From: Ruminococcus sp.
GTDB taxonomy: Bacteria > Bacillota > Clostridia > Oscillospirales > Acutalibacteraceae
Direction of reading: 5' to 3'
NCBI GenBank assembly: GCA_017416065.1
Contig: JAFQDM010000011.1
Location: 62,001 to 126,000, forward strand
DNA length: 64,000 bases
Each line of letters begins with the position of its first letter. Position 1 is the stretch's first letter. Made by a program: the position numbers and the translations under genes. Under the pieces are notes generated by a model. That model searched no databases. It was given only the letters and a program-made list of their open reading frames with translations, and was not told where the DNA came from. This document shows positions 28,370 through 36,537 of the stretch, piece by piece.

Positions 28370-29776
28370 TTATATAAACTCGCCTCTGAGTATCCAGTTG
28401 CGTGCTTCTGTTATTTTTACGTTTTTAAAAGTTCCGATTAAGGATGCGTCGCCCTTCACTTCGACAATAATATTGCCTGAAGTTCTGCAGGAAAGCAGAC
28501 CGTTCTTTTCGTTTGTTTCTTCTACAAGAACACGTTCAAAGCTACCTACCATGGACTTGCATCTTTCGGCAGCGATGGATTCCTGTACCTTAAGAAGTTC
28601 TGTAAACCACCTTCCCTTTTCCTCCTCTGAGGCTACATCTGCCATTTTTGCAGCGGGTGTACCCGGTCTGCGCGAATAGATAAAGGTAAACAAGGAAGTA
28701 AATCCAACCTCTTTGATTAAAGACAAGGTTTCAAGAAAATCTTCATAGGTCTCACCCGGAAAGCCTACTATAATATCGCTTGTGATGGAAACATCAGGTA
28801 TCCTTTCTTTTGCGTAATTTATGATCTCGAGATACCTTTCTCTGTCGTATTTACGATTCATAAGCTTAAGGATCTTGCTGCTGCCGGATTGAAACGGCAG
28901 ATGAAGATGCTTTGAAATGTGTTTTGACTCAGCAATGGTATCTATAAGCTCACGCGTACAATCCTTGGGATGAGAGGTCATAAACCTGAGAATATAGTCA
29001 CCGTCAATGGAATCAATACTTCTGAGAAGCTCTGAGAAGGTTATATCCTCCTCAAGTCCTTTTCCGTATGAGTTAACATTCTGGCCCAGCAGTGTGATCT
29101 CCTTGTATCCGGCTTCTATCATTGCACGAGCCTCTGCAATTACTGCCTCGCTGGAACGAGAACGCTCTCTTCCTCTGACATAAGGAACAATGCAGTAAGA
29201 ACAAAAGTTATCGCACCCATACATAATAGGTAGCCAACCTTTGAATTGCTTATCCCTTAAGGTAGGAATATCTTCATAGATAGTATTATCATCACATCTG
29301 TCAAATACACGCTTTGAATTAACAAGAACATTATAGAAAAGTTCAGGAAAACGGGAGATGGAGTGTGTTCCGAAAACGAGATTGACAAAAGGATAGCTTT
29401 TATAGATTCTGTCTGCAACAGCTTCTTGCTCCATCATACAACCACATAATGCGATGATTACAGACGGATGTCTGCGCTTGATGTTTTTAAGCGCTCCCAC
29501 ATTGCCGAAAACTCTGTCCTCTGCATGCTCGCGGATAGCACAGGTGTTAAAAAGGATAAAGTCTGCGTCTTCAGCGTTTTCCGTAAAATCAAACCCCGCC
29601 AAGGATAACATACCCTTTATCTTTTCACTGTCTGCCACATTCTGCTGACAGCCATATGTATGTACATATGCCATTGGCGTATGTGAACGCTTCCTTACAT
29701 CCATTATTTCGCCTATAAGAGCAAGATATTCTCTGCGCTTTTGAGGCATTTCATGATACTGATATAAATTAGACAG
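28370..29776 (-). CDS. miaB: tRNA-2-methylthio-N6-dimethylallyladenosine synthase
   Basis: MiaB adds a methylthio group to the MiaA-modified A37 of tRNA, using radical SAM chemistry. The N-terminal UPF0004 domain has its cluster cysteines in TYGCQQN, FNTCAIREH and CGCMMEQ. The radical SAM motif is CSYCIVPYVRG, and a TRAM domain ends the protein. The long open frame reaches an ATG at 29839, but that lies upstream of the promoter -10 box. Within the predicted mRNA the best-placed start is CTG at 29776, six bases after GGGGGAG (about 468 aa); an ATG at 29749 has no ribosome binding site. Confidence 0.9.
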   Translation of the reverse strand: MSNLYQYHEMPQKRREYLALIGEIMDVRKRSHTPMAYVHTYGCQQNVADSEKIKGMLSLAGFDFTENAEDADFILFNTCAIREHAEDRVFGNVGALKNIKRRHPSVIIALCGCMMEQEAVADRIYKSYPFVNLVFGTHSISRFPELFYNVLVNSKRVFDRCDDNTIYEDIPTLRDKQFKGWLPIMYGCDNFCSYCIVPYVRGRERSRSSEAVIAEARAMIEAGYKEITLLGQNVNSYGKGLEEDITFSELLRSIDSIDGDYILRFMTSHPKDCTRELIDTIAESKHISKHLHLPFQSGSSKILKLMNRKYDRERYLEIINYAKERIPDVSITSDIIVGFPGETYEDFLETLSLIKEVGFTSLFTFIYSRRPGTPAAKMADVASEEEKGRWFTELLKVQESIAAERCKSMVGSFERVLVEETNEKNGLLSCRTSGNIIVEVKGDASLIGTFKNVKITEARNWILRGEFI

Positions 29777-29810
29777 GGCATACTCCCCCAATGTTATAAT
29801 AATTATTATT

Positions 29811-29839
29811 AATATAACATATATACAGATAAAATTCAA
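29811..29839 (-). promoter_or_regulatory. Promoter for the miaB-mutSL-division gene run
   Basis: On the minus strand TTGAAT (29834-29839) and TATATT (29811-29816) are 17 bases apart. No other convincing promoter or strong terminator was seen down to rluD, so this may drive a transcript of more than ten genes. Confidence 0.65.
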
Positions 29840-29895
29840 GTGTTTAAGACAATATACTGTATAAGAATCTAAAATACAATCAACTTATTGTGTTT

Positions 29896-30534
29896 TCATC
29901 TTATATCTGCAAAGGTTTGGGGTGTGGCTCCGACTATTACAGTCTGGCACAGTTCATACTCTGTAATAAAGCTTGTTTCATAGAAGATTATCGGGCAAGT
30001 AAGGCTTACATCTGCATCCACAATAAGATAGATCCTATGTACTGTCTGATTGATTCCCGCAGTAGAAAACTCTGATTTGATGGTAGTTGTTACACTGCCA
30101 CCAAGCCGAAGAGTAACACGGATATCCGGCCCTATATCCGAGAGCAGTACAACTCCCGTAAAAGCACCTGCCGGAACTCCTACAGTGATTTTTTGATCTT
30201 GTCTTATTTTTTCAGTAATTTTTAATGATAATTCTGATTTGAGAATATTGATCTCTTTTGAGTTTGTGTGCAGAGAGTTTACTTTACCTGTGGAGTCTGT
30301 ATTGGTAGTGATAAGGCTGTCGTACTCCACAGGAATTATGCCTAAAATTTCAGAAACAGCACTGTCTATGGAATTCATAGCCTTTATTTCCAACTCGTTA
30401 TCCACAAGATTATGCAAAAGATCTCTTGCTTTAAATTCAAACAAACAAAAAACGCTTATTGATGCAATTAACACAAAACACATTAAGGTAAATAATTTAT
30501 AATACAGTTTTCCGTGTTTCTTCTTTAGTTGCAA
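29896..30534 (-). CDS. yunB: Sporulation protein YunB
   Basis: YunB is a sporulation protein made in the mother cell in B. subtilis, with no assigned biochemical role. The 212-aa product has one N-terminal membrane helix (about 12-30). The family sequences MNSIDSAVSEI, VKLN-like regions, PAGAFTGVVLLSDIGPDI, and INQTVHRIYL are visible; the latter two are the strongest. The start is TTG, placed after GGAGGTG. That ribosome binding site is also the 3' arm of the terminator hairpin of the preceding gene, which is unusual (see findings). Confidence 0.85.
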   Translation of the reverse strand: MQLKKKHGKLYYKLFTLMCFVLIASISVFCLFEFKARDLLHNLVDNELEIKAMNSIDSAVSEILGIIPVEYDSLITTNTDSTGKVNSLHTNSKEINILKSELSLKITEKIRQDQKITVGVPAGAFTGVVLLSDIGPDIRVTLRLGGSVTTTIKSEFSTAGINQTVHRIYLIVDADVSLTCPIIFYETSFITEYELCQTVIVGATPQTFADIR

Positions 30535-30537
30535 AAA

Positions 30538-30570
30538 AACACCTCCCGTGCATAATACACAGGAGGCGTT
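30538..30570 (-). terminator. Terminator overlapping the yunB ribosome binding site
   Basis: On the minus strand, GCCTCC plus TGTG, a short loop and CAC plus GGAGG form a stem with two mismatches, followed by a run of seven T. It is the intrinsic terminator of the upstream zinc-ribbon gene. Its 3' arm holds the GGAGG of yunB, and its T run ends in the yunB TTG start codon. Confidence 0.7.
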
Positions 30571-30589
30571 GTCCTTGATAATTATTTAA

Positions 30590-31051
30590 TTATTCTTCGT
30601 CCAAGCAATCATCACAGCAGCAGCCGTCAAGATCAAGATCGCTGAAATCGAACTCAAGAATTTCTCCGCAAACAGGACACTGTACCTCTCCTTCAAGGAG
30701 AAGATCCTCGTCTACGTTGATAGTTTCGTCACACTTGGGACAAGTAACTTCGTAGTAAACACAGTCACAGTCGCAATCATCGTCATCATGGCAACCGCAA
30801 TCGCAATCACCGCTGCAACAATCGCACTCGTCATCATAGAGATCCTCTTCAAGGTTTGCAAGGTCCTCGTCGATTTCGTCTACTACTTCTGTCATTTCAT
30901 CATAGAGCTCGCCTAAATCTGTTACAGCTTCTGCCATATCATCAAGAAGCTCCATCATTGCTTTAAGAACCTTTACTTCATTCTTGGACTCGTCAAGGTC
31001 AAGACCCTCTGCAAGGCCGCGAATGTAAGCCATTCTTTCGGTTAATGTCAT
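30590..31051 (-). CDS. Cys/Asp-rich zinc-ribbon protein, CD1247-like N-terminal domain
   Basis: The first about 70 residues match a conserved clostridial domain (TERMAYIRGLAEGLDLDESK, then KVLKAMMELLDDMAEAV), predicted to form a helical coiled coil. The second half is very acidic and holds 17 Cys in 153 aa. A cluster of nine Cys is interspersed with Asp and His (about 83-105). Then come CPKC and CPVC pairs forming a rubredoxin-like zinc ribbon (about 109-135), and a final CCCDDC. It probably binds metal. AGAGGTAG precedes the ATG. It is just downstream of efp, and a hairpin terminator follows. I do not know its function. Confidence 0.75.
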   Translation of the reverse strand: MTLTERMAYIRGLAEGLDLDESKNEVKVLKAMMELLDDMAEAVTDLGELYDEMTEVVDEIDEDLANLEEDLYDDECDCCSGDCDCGCHDDDDCDCDCVYYEVTCPKCDETINVDEDLLLEGEVQCPVCGEILEFDFSDLDLDGCCCDDCLDEE

Positions 31052-31068
31052 ATCAATCTACCTCTCAA

Positions 31069-31626
31069 TTATGCACGGCCGATATATTCGCCTGTACGTG
31101 TGTCGATCTGAAGCAGCTCGCCTTCCTCGATGAAGAGAGGAACCTTGATCTCGGCACCTGTCTCAAGAGTTGCGGGCTTGAGAGCGTTTGTTGCTGTGTT
31201 GCCTGCAAAACCGGGATCTGTCTGAGCAACAACAAGCTCAACAAAGTTGGGAGGCTCTACACCGAACACATTACCCTTATAGGAAAGAACTTTACAAGTC
31301 ATGTTCTCTTTTACAAACTTAAAGGAGTCACCGAGGATGTTTTTGTTGATGGGAACCTGCTCCCATGTCTCTGTGTCCATAAAGTAATAGAGATCGCCGT
31401 CGTTGTAGCTATACTCCATATCTCTTCTCTCAATAAAAGCTGTGGGATACTTGTCGTTGGGGTTGAAAGTTTTTTCAACAACGGAGCCTGTGATAACGTT
31501 TCTGATCTTTGTTCTTACGAAAGCGGCACCTTTGCCGGGCTTAACGTGCTGGAACTCAACGATAGAAACTACCTGTCCGTCCATTTCAAAAGTAACACCA
31601 TTTCTAAAATCGCCTGCAGATATCAT
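31069..31626 (-). CDS. efp: Translation elongation factor P
   Basis: EF-P relieves ribosome stalling at consecutive prolines. The 185-aa protein has the KOW-like domain 1 with the conserved tip KPGKGAAF (Lys32, the residue modified in many species), and two OB domains ending in GEYIGRA. The ATG at 31626 is preceded by GGAGG; an in-frame TTG lies inside that site. It has its own consensus promoter and leads a two-gene unit with the zinc-ribbon gene. Confidence 0.96.
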   Translation of the reverse strand: MISAGDFRNGVTFEMDGQVVSIVEFQHVKPGKGAAFVRTKIRNVITGSVVEKTFNPNDKYPTAFIERRDMEYSYNDGDLYYFMDTETWEQVPINKNILGDSFKFVKENMTCKVLSYKGNVFGVEPPNFVELVVAQTDPGFAGNTATNALKPATLETGAEIKVPLFIEEGELLQIDTRTGEYIGRA

Positions 31627-31681
31627 AAATGATTCCTCCAAAATAATTGTTTATACGGGTAAACCGCAAATTTCCTTAAAC

Positions 31682-31711
31682 ATTATACAAAAAATACCGA
31701 TATATTGTCAA
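31682..31711 (-). promoter_or_regulatory. Promoter for efp
   Basis: On the minus strand a consensus TTGACA (31706-31711) and TATAAT (31682-31687) are 18 bases apart, about 55 bases before the efp start codon. Confidence 0.85.
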
Positions 31712-31717
31712 TAGTAA

Positions 31718-32791
31718 TTAGAGAATTAATAAATCTTTAGGAATTGAAGCGAAAGTTTCAAACCCGTCTTTCTTTACTAAAACGGTATCTTCTATTCTCA
31801 CGCCGAATTTATCGGGAAGATAAATTCCTGGCTCTACAGTAAGAGTCATATTCTCTTCCAGCGTATCAGTTGAACGTTGGCTTGCATAGGGTGATTCATG
31901 AATTTCCAGGCCAACACCGTGTCCTGTGGAATGACCAAAATATTTTCCATAACCCGCATTTGTGATTATGGTTCTGGATACGTTGTCAACCGCAAGCCCT
32001 GTAACACCTGCCTTAACGGCATCAAGCCCTGCAAGGTGTGCTTTAAGAACTATGTCATATATAGCTCTCTGTTCATCAGTTATATTGCCAACGGCAACAG
32101 TACGCGTCATATCGCTGTGGTATCCGTCATATACGGCACCAATGTCAAATGTAACGAAATCACCGCTTTGGACAGCTACATCCCCCGGAACGCCATGAGG
32201 CAATGATGTTTTTTTACCTGTAACTGTAATCAGATCAAAAGCGACTCTTTCTGCACCTTTCATTTTCATAAGAAATTCAAGACGTGCAGAAATTTCTTTT
32301 TCTGTAATGCCGGGCTTTACAAAGTTTAAAACTTCAAGATATGCTTTTTCTGCAATCTTCTGAGCCGTTCTTAGCTTTTCTATTTCGTCAGCCGTCTTGA
32401 TAATTCTTGAGCTGAGAATTATTTTGGATATTTCTGTGCTGTCCAAAACCTCTGCATTTAATTTATCCTTTAAGGTTTTATAAACGGACAATGAAACCGC
32501 CTGGTCCTCAACCAAGACTTCTTTTACAGAATGCTTTGCAATAAGCTCATTGATTGAATCAAAAGCAACGTTAAAGGTAACTAAATCAATATGAGATACT
32601 GATTTTTGTACAGCCTCAGCATATCTGAAATCAACAAAAAAATAACTGTTTTCTTTTGTAATGAACACATATCCCTCTGAATGCTGAAAGCCTGTGAGAT
32701 ATGTGATGCTGATATCAGATGTTATAAGGGCTGCCTGCCCATTTGAAAGAGAAGTGGAAATTTTCTCTATTCTATCCATAAAACAAGACAT
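31718..32791 (-). CDS. pepP: Xaa-Pro aminopeptidase (M24 family)
   Basis: This peptidase removes N-terminal residues next to proline. The N-terminal creatinase-like domain (about 1-125) precedes the pita-bread catalytic domain. Metal-ligand motifs are FDIGAVYDGYHSDMTRT (two Asp), GHSTGHGVGLEIHE (His), and VEPGIYL plus RIEDT (two Glu). Length is 357 aa. AAGGAGT precedes the ATG. It lies between efp and rpsU; pepP followed by efp is a conserved pair, although here efp has its own promoter. Confidence 0.93.
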   Translation of the reverse strand: MSCFMDRIEKISTSLSNGQAALITSDISITYLTGFQHSEGYVFITKENSYFFVDFRYAEAVQKSVSHIDLVTFNVAFDSINELIAKHSVKEVLVEDQAVSLSVYKTLKDKLNAEVLDSTEISKIILSSRIIKTADEIEKLRTAQKIAEKAYLEVLNFVKPGITEKEISARLEFLMKMKGAERVAFDLITVTGKKTSLPHGVPGDVAVQSGDFVTFDIGAVYDGYHSDMTRTVAVGNITDEQRAIYDIVLKAHLAGLDAVKAGVTGLAVDNVSRTIITNAGYGKYFGHSTGHGVGLEIHESPYASQRSTDTLEENMTLTVEPGIYLPDKFGVRIEDTVLVKKDGFETFASIPKDLLIL

Positions 32792-32817
32792 AACAATACT
32801 CCTTAATCAAAATGAAA

Positions 32818-32844
32818 AGGCGGACAGTACAAAGCTGTCCGCCT
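32818..32844 (-). terminator. Terminator after rpsU
   Basis: A perfect 10-bp stem (AGGCGGACAG / CTGTCCGCCT) with a 7-base loop directly follows the rpsU stop. On the minus strand it is followed by TTTCATTTT. Confidence 0.85.
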
Positions 32845-32850
32845 AAGAGA

Positions 32851-33027
32851 TTACCTATACTTGCGCTTGCGAGCTGCTTCGGATTTCTTCTTACGCTTTA
32901 CAGAGGGTTTCTCATAAGCCTCTCTTTTACGTACCTCGGCAATAACACCAGCTCTTGCACACTGCTTCTTGAATCTTCTCAAAGCATTTTCAAGGGACTC
33001 ATTCTCTTTTAATCTGACTTCTGCCAT
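32851..33027 (-). CDS. rpsU: 30S ribosomal protein S21
   Basis: S21 is a small basic protein of the 30S platform near the anti-Shine-Dalgarno region. The 58-aa frame begins [19 protein letters not shown] and continues with QCARAGV, then a Lys/Arg-rich tail ending KRKYR, all typical of S21. GGGAGGG precedes the ATG. It has a consensus promoter and a strong terminator, so it is a single-gene unit. Confidence 0.96.
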   Translation of the reverse strand: MAEVRLKENESLENALRRFKKQCARAGVIAEVRKREAYEKPSVKRKKKSEAARKRKYR

Positions 33028-33076
33028 CTTTCTTCCCTCCCATCTGAATTACGGGATTATCACAAATACTTTTGTA

Positions 33077-33105
33077 ATTATACATAAACAAACAAGCTCT
33101 GTCAA
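33077..33105 (-). promoter_or_regulatory. Promoter for rpsU
   Basis: On the minus strand TTGACA (33100-33105) and TATAAT (33077-33082) are 17 bases apart: a full consensus sigma-A promoter. A TGTCGAA heptamer (33133-33139), identical to the core Spo0A box, lies about 30 bases upstream of the -35 element. Confidence 0.88.
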
Positions 33106-33143
33106 TAGAAAAACGGAATAAATTATTATTTTTGTCGAAAAAA

Positions 33144-35555
33144 TTAAGGTTTTACAACAATATTTACAAGTTTTCCCTTAACATAGAACTCTTTGATGAC
33201 GTTCATAGAACCTATAGCCTTGCGAACATTTTCATCTGCATGGCACATTTCAAGGACTGAATCCTGCTCAGCATCGGCAGGCACAGAGAGTCTTGCTTTA
33301 ATTTTTCCGTTTACCTGAACTGCAATTTCTATTGTTTCGTCCTTGCATTTTGATTCATCAAATACAGGCCACTGAGTTGCAGCAAGAATAGCTTCACCAG
33401 CAAACACAACACTGTTGATCTCTTCTGTAACGTGAGGAGCAAAAGGATTGACCAGAAGCAGGAATGCTTTGAGCTCCGCTTTATTGATAGCGCCCTTTGC
33501 ATAGATCTCGTTAATAAGAGTCATAAGTGCAGCTATAGCTGTGTTAAACTTAAGGCCTTCGATATCCTCCGTTACCTTCTTTATGGTCTTATGGAACGAA
33601 GATGATAATTCTGCAGAGTATTCATCACCATCTGTGAGGATCTCCTGAAGATTCCAGATTCTGTCTATGAATCTCTTACAGCCCTTCATAGAATTCTCTG
33701 ACCAAGGAGCAGCCTGCTCGTAATCTCCCATAAAGAGTACGTATGTACGCAGTACATCTGCACCGTAAACATCAACTACTTCGTTGGGGTCTACAACATT
33801 ACCGCGGGACTTACTCATCTTTACTCCGTCAGGTCCTAAGATCAGACCCTGAGCAGTTCTTTTTGCATAAGGTTCTTCGCAGGGAACTACACCCAGGTCG
33901 AAAAGGAATTTATGCCAGAATCGGGAATAGATAAGGTGGCGTGTAACGTGCTCCATACCGCCGTTGTACCAATCAACAGGCATCCAATACTTAAGCTTTT
34001 CCATATTGGCAAGCTCTGAATCGTTATGGGGATCAATATAACGAAGGAAGTACCAGGAGGAGCCTGCCCACTGAGGCATTGTATCGGTCTCTCTTTTTGC
34101 TTTGCCTCCACACTTGGGACAAGTGCAATTTACGAAATCATCTATTTTTGCAAGAGGACTTTCTCCGTCCTGACCGGGTTCAAAGTTCTCGATCTCAGGA
34201 AGTCTGAGGGGTAACTGGTCGTAAGGAACAGCAACCATTCCGCATTTTTCGCAATGAACAATGGGAATGGGCTCACCCCAATAGCGCTGGCGGTTAAATG
34301 CCCAGTCCTTCATTTTATACTGAACGCCCTTCTCGCCTATGCCCATTTTCTGGAGCTCTTCCAGCATCTTTTTGATGGAGCTCTTCTTATCTTTAAAGCC
34401 GTTAAGGAAATCGGAGTTGACCATTTCGCCATCACCCGTGTAAGCTTCAACTGAAATGTCGCCGCCTTTGATGACTTCTATAATATCAACGCCAAACTTC
34501 TTTGCAAAATCGTAGTCTCTTTGGTCGTGTGCAGGCACAGCCATAATAGCACCCGTACCGTATCCCATCATTACGTAATCGGAAATGAAGATAGGAATTT
34601 CTTTTCCGTTGACGGGATTAACGGCAACAAAGCCATCGAGATTCACACCGGTTTTATCTTTTACAAGCTGGGTTCTTTCAAACTCTGTCTTCTTTGCGCA
34701 TTCTGTTCTGTATTCTTCAACATCCGTAAAATTCTTGATCATATCCTTATATTTATCAAGCATAGGATGCTCAGGTGCCATAACCATAAAGGTTACACCG
34801 AATAGAGTATCCGGACGGGTTGTGTAGATGCGAAGAGTTTCCTCTGTATCTTTGACAGTGAAGTTTACAAAAGCACCTGTGGATTTTCCGATCCAGTTCT
34901 CTTGCTGAAGCTTAACGTTGGGCAGATAATCAACATCCTTGAGTCCGTCAAGGAGTTTATCTGCATATTCAGTAATTCTGAGATACCATACGTCTTTAGA
35001 CTTCTGGATTATATCGCTGTGGCAAATGTCGCACTTACCGCCCTGAGAGTCCTCGTTTGAGAGAACAACTTTGCAGGAAGGACAGTAATTTACAAGCGTC
35101 TTATCTCTGAAAGCAAGGCCGTTTTCGAACATTTTGAGGAAGATCCACTGTGTCCATTTGTAGTAATCTTCTTCGGTAGTATCAATGACTCTGTTCCAGT
35201 CAAAAGAAAATCCTACCTTTTTAAGCTGGCTTGTAAATTTTGCTATATTTGTATCTGTAACCTTTCTGGGGTGCATACGATTTTTTATAGCATAGTTCTC
35301 TGTGGGGAGTCCGTAAGCATCAAAACCGATGGGAAAAAGGACGTTGTATCCTTCCATTCTGCGTTTTCTGGATACTACCTCCAGACCGGAATATGCCTTG
35401 ATATGACCTACGTGCATACCTGCGCCGCTGGGATAAGGGAATTCTACAAGAGCATAAAACTTCTTTTTGTCAGAGTTATCCTGAGCTTCAAAGACTCTCT
35501 GCTCTTCCCAGATTTGTTGCCATTTAGGCTCCACGTTCTTGTGTTCGTATTTCAA
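33144..35555 (-). CDS. leuS: Leucyl-tRNA synthetase
   Basis: LeuS charges tRNA-Leu and edits wrong amino acids. The HIGH motif appears as HVGH (48-51) and KMSKS as VKMSKSRGN. The editing insert lies between about 220 and 410. A zinc-binding segment (CPSCKVVLSNEDSQGGKCDIC) is near 154-178. Length is 803 aa. The start is TTG, after GAGGAGG. It is at the end of the smc-ftsY-nadD-rsfS run; rsfS followed by leuS is common in Clostridia. No T-box leader is present. Confidence 0.97.
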   Translation of the reverse strand: MKYEHKNVEPKWQQIWEEQRVFEAQDNSDKKKFYALVEFPYPSGAGMHVGHIKAYSGLEVVSRKRRMEGYNVLFPIGFDAYGLPTENYAIKNRMHPRKVTDTNIAKFTSQLKKVGFSFDWNRVIDTTEEDYYKWTQWIFLKMFENGLAFRDKTLVNYCPSCKVVLSNEDSQGGKCDICHSDIIQKSKDVWYLRITEYADKLLDGLKDVDYLPNVKLQQENWIGKSTGAFVNFTVKDTEETLRIYTTRPDTLFGVTFMVMAPEHPMLDKYKDMIKNFTDVEEYRTECAKKTEFERTQLVKDKTGVNLDGFVAVNPVNGKEIPIFISDYVMMGYGTGAIMAVPAHDQRDYDFAKKFGVDIIEVIKGGDISVEAYTGDGEMVNSDFLNGFKDKKSSIKKMLEELQKMGIGEKGVQYKMKDWAFNRQRYWGEPIPIVHCEKCGMVAVPYDQLPLRLPEIENFEPGQDGESPLAKIDDFVNCTCPKCGGKAKRETDTMPQWAGSSWYFLRYIDPHNDSELANMEKLKYWMPVDWYNGGMEHVTRHLIYSRFWHKFLFDLGVVPCEEPYAKRTAQGLILGPDGVKMSKSRGNVVDPNEVVDVYGADVLRTYVLFMGDYEQAAPWSENSMKGCKRFIDRIWNLQEILTDGDEYSAELSSSFHKTIKKVTEDIEGLKFNTAIAALMTLINEIYAKGAINKAELKAFLLLVNPFAPHVTEEINSVVFAGEAILAATQWPVFDESKCKDETIEIAVQVNGKIKARLSVPADAEQDSVLEMCHADENVRKAIGSMNVIKEFYVKGKLVNIVVKP

Positions 35556-35584
35556 AATGAGTCCTCCTCATCAAAATTTACTTA

Positions 35585-35944
35585 TTAATCTTCTGTGATA
35601 TAAGGGGTCAGGTCTACAACTTCCCCATCCTGCCAAAGTCTGTCAAGACTGTAGTACTCTCTGGCTTCGTCTGAGAAAACATGGACGATTACGTCTGTGT
35701 AATCCAGAAGAATCCATGAATCGCTGCGATAGCCTTCTATATGATGCACAGGCATTCCCATGGATTTCAGCTGAAACTCAAGCTCGTCCGCCAAAGCCTT
35801 TACGTGGGTTGAATTATTACCTGTAGCAAAAACCATATAATCACCAAGGGATGAAAGCTCGGTAATTTTAATAACATTCAAATTTTTAGCCTTTTTATCA
35901 GACAATATCTTTGCAGCTTCTACTGCGTGTTCAAAAGGGGTCAT
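35585..35944 (-). CDS. rsfS: Ribosome silencing factor RsfS
   Basis: RsfS binds ribosomal protein L14 and blocks subunit joining when nutrients are low. The 119-aa sequence has the family core: DYMVFATGNNSTHVKALADE, HIEGYRSDSWILLDY and DVIVHVFSDEAREYYSLDRLW. AAAGGAT precedes the ATG. It follows yqeK and nadD, the standard nadD-yqeK-rsfS order. Confidence 0.96.
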   Translation of the reverse strand: MTPFEHAVEAAKILSDKKAKNLNVIKITELSSLGDYMVFATGNNSTHVKALADELEFQLKSMGMPVHHIEGYRSDSWILLDYTDVIVHVFSDEAREYYSLDRLWQDGEVVDLTPYITED

Positions 35945-35964
35945 ATAAATTATCCTTTCAGATT

Positions 35965-36537
35965 TTAAGTTAAAGAAAATATTAGCTCGTTAAATGCTGC
36001 AAGTGCATCCGGATGAACGGCACGTTTACGGTGTACAAGGTCAGGGATTACAAATCCTAACCCGTAAAGCATTCCATCTTCAAGAGATTTCTCGCTTTCT
36101 GCGCGCATAATATCTACATCCGGATAATCACGCTCATCGCTGATAAAATCAGCAATGAAGAGGATTTTTTCAAGCAAACTCATATTTGCACGTGCCGTAG
36201 TGTGATATCTGACGGCATTGAGAATATCTGCATCTGCTATTCCCAGTTCGTCTCTGCAATATACCATACCGGTAATTGCATGGAGAAGCTGAGGAGAATT
36301 TTTACAAATATCGTCAAGTATTATACCACCCGACCGAATGATTTGCAACTGATTTTCAAGATTATATTCCTTGGTTATATCGTGAAGAATTCCTGCAACC
36401 TCTGCCTTCGTAGGGTCTGCTCCGTATTTTTTAGCTAAACGTACTGCAGCTGAAGCCACATTTTTGCTGTGAATATATCGTTTTTCGCTCAATGTGTTTT
36501 TTGCAAGTTCATAGTAATCGTTAATCTTCATAAGCAT
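35965..36537 (-). CDS. yqeK: YqeK family HD-domain hydrolase (Ap4A hydrolase)
   Basis: YqeK proteins are HD-domain enzymes that in Gram-positive bacteria split diadenosine tetraphosphate symmetrically. Metal-binding residues are in RYIHSKNVA, AGILHDITKEY (the HD pair), LLHAITG, AVRYHTTA and FIADFISDERDYP. Length is 190 aa. The first ATG lies 17 bases inside the end of nadD; an ATG two codons later is an alternative start. Confidence 0.93.
   Translation of the reverse strand: MLMKINDYYELAKNTLSEKRYIHSKNVASAAVRLAKKYGADPTKAEVAGILHDITKEYNLENQLQIIRSGGIILDDICKNSPQLLHAITGMVYCRDELGIADADILNAVRYHTTARANMSLLEKILFIADFISDERDYPDVDIMRAESEKSLEDGMLYGLGFVIPDLVHRKRAVHPDALAAFNELIFSLT

Noticed and set aside
31045-31632. 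Open frame of 195 codons on plus, opposite efp
   Set aside because: Exact antisense of efp; composition mirrors the efp codons.
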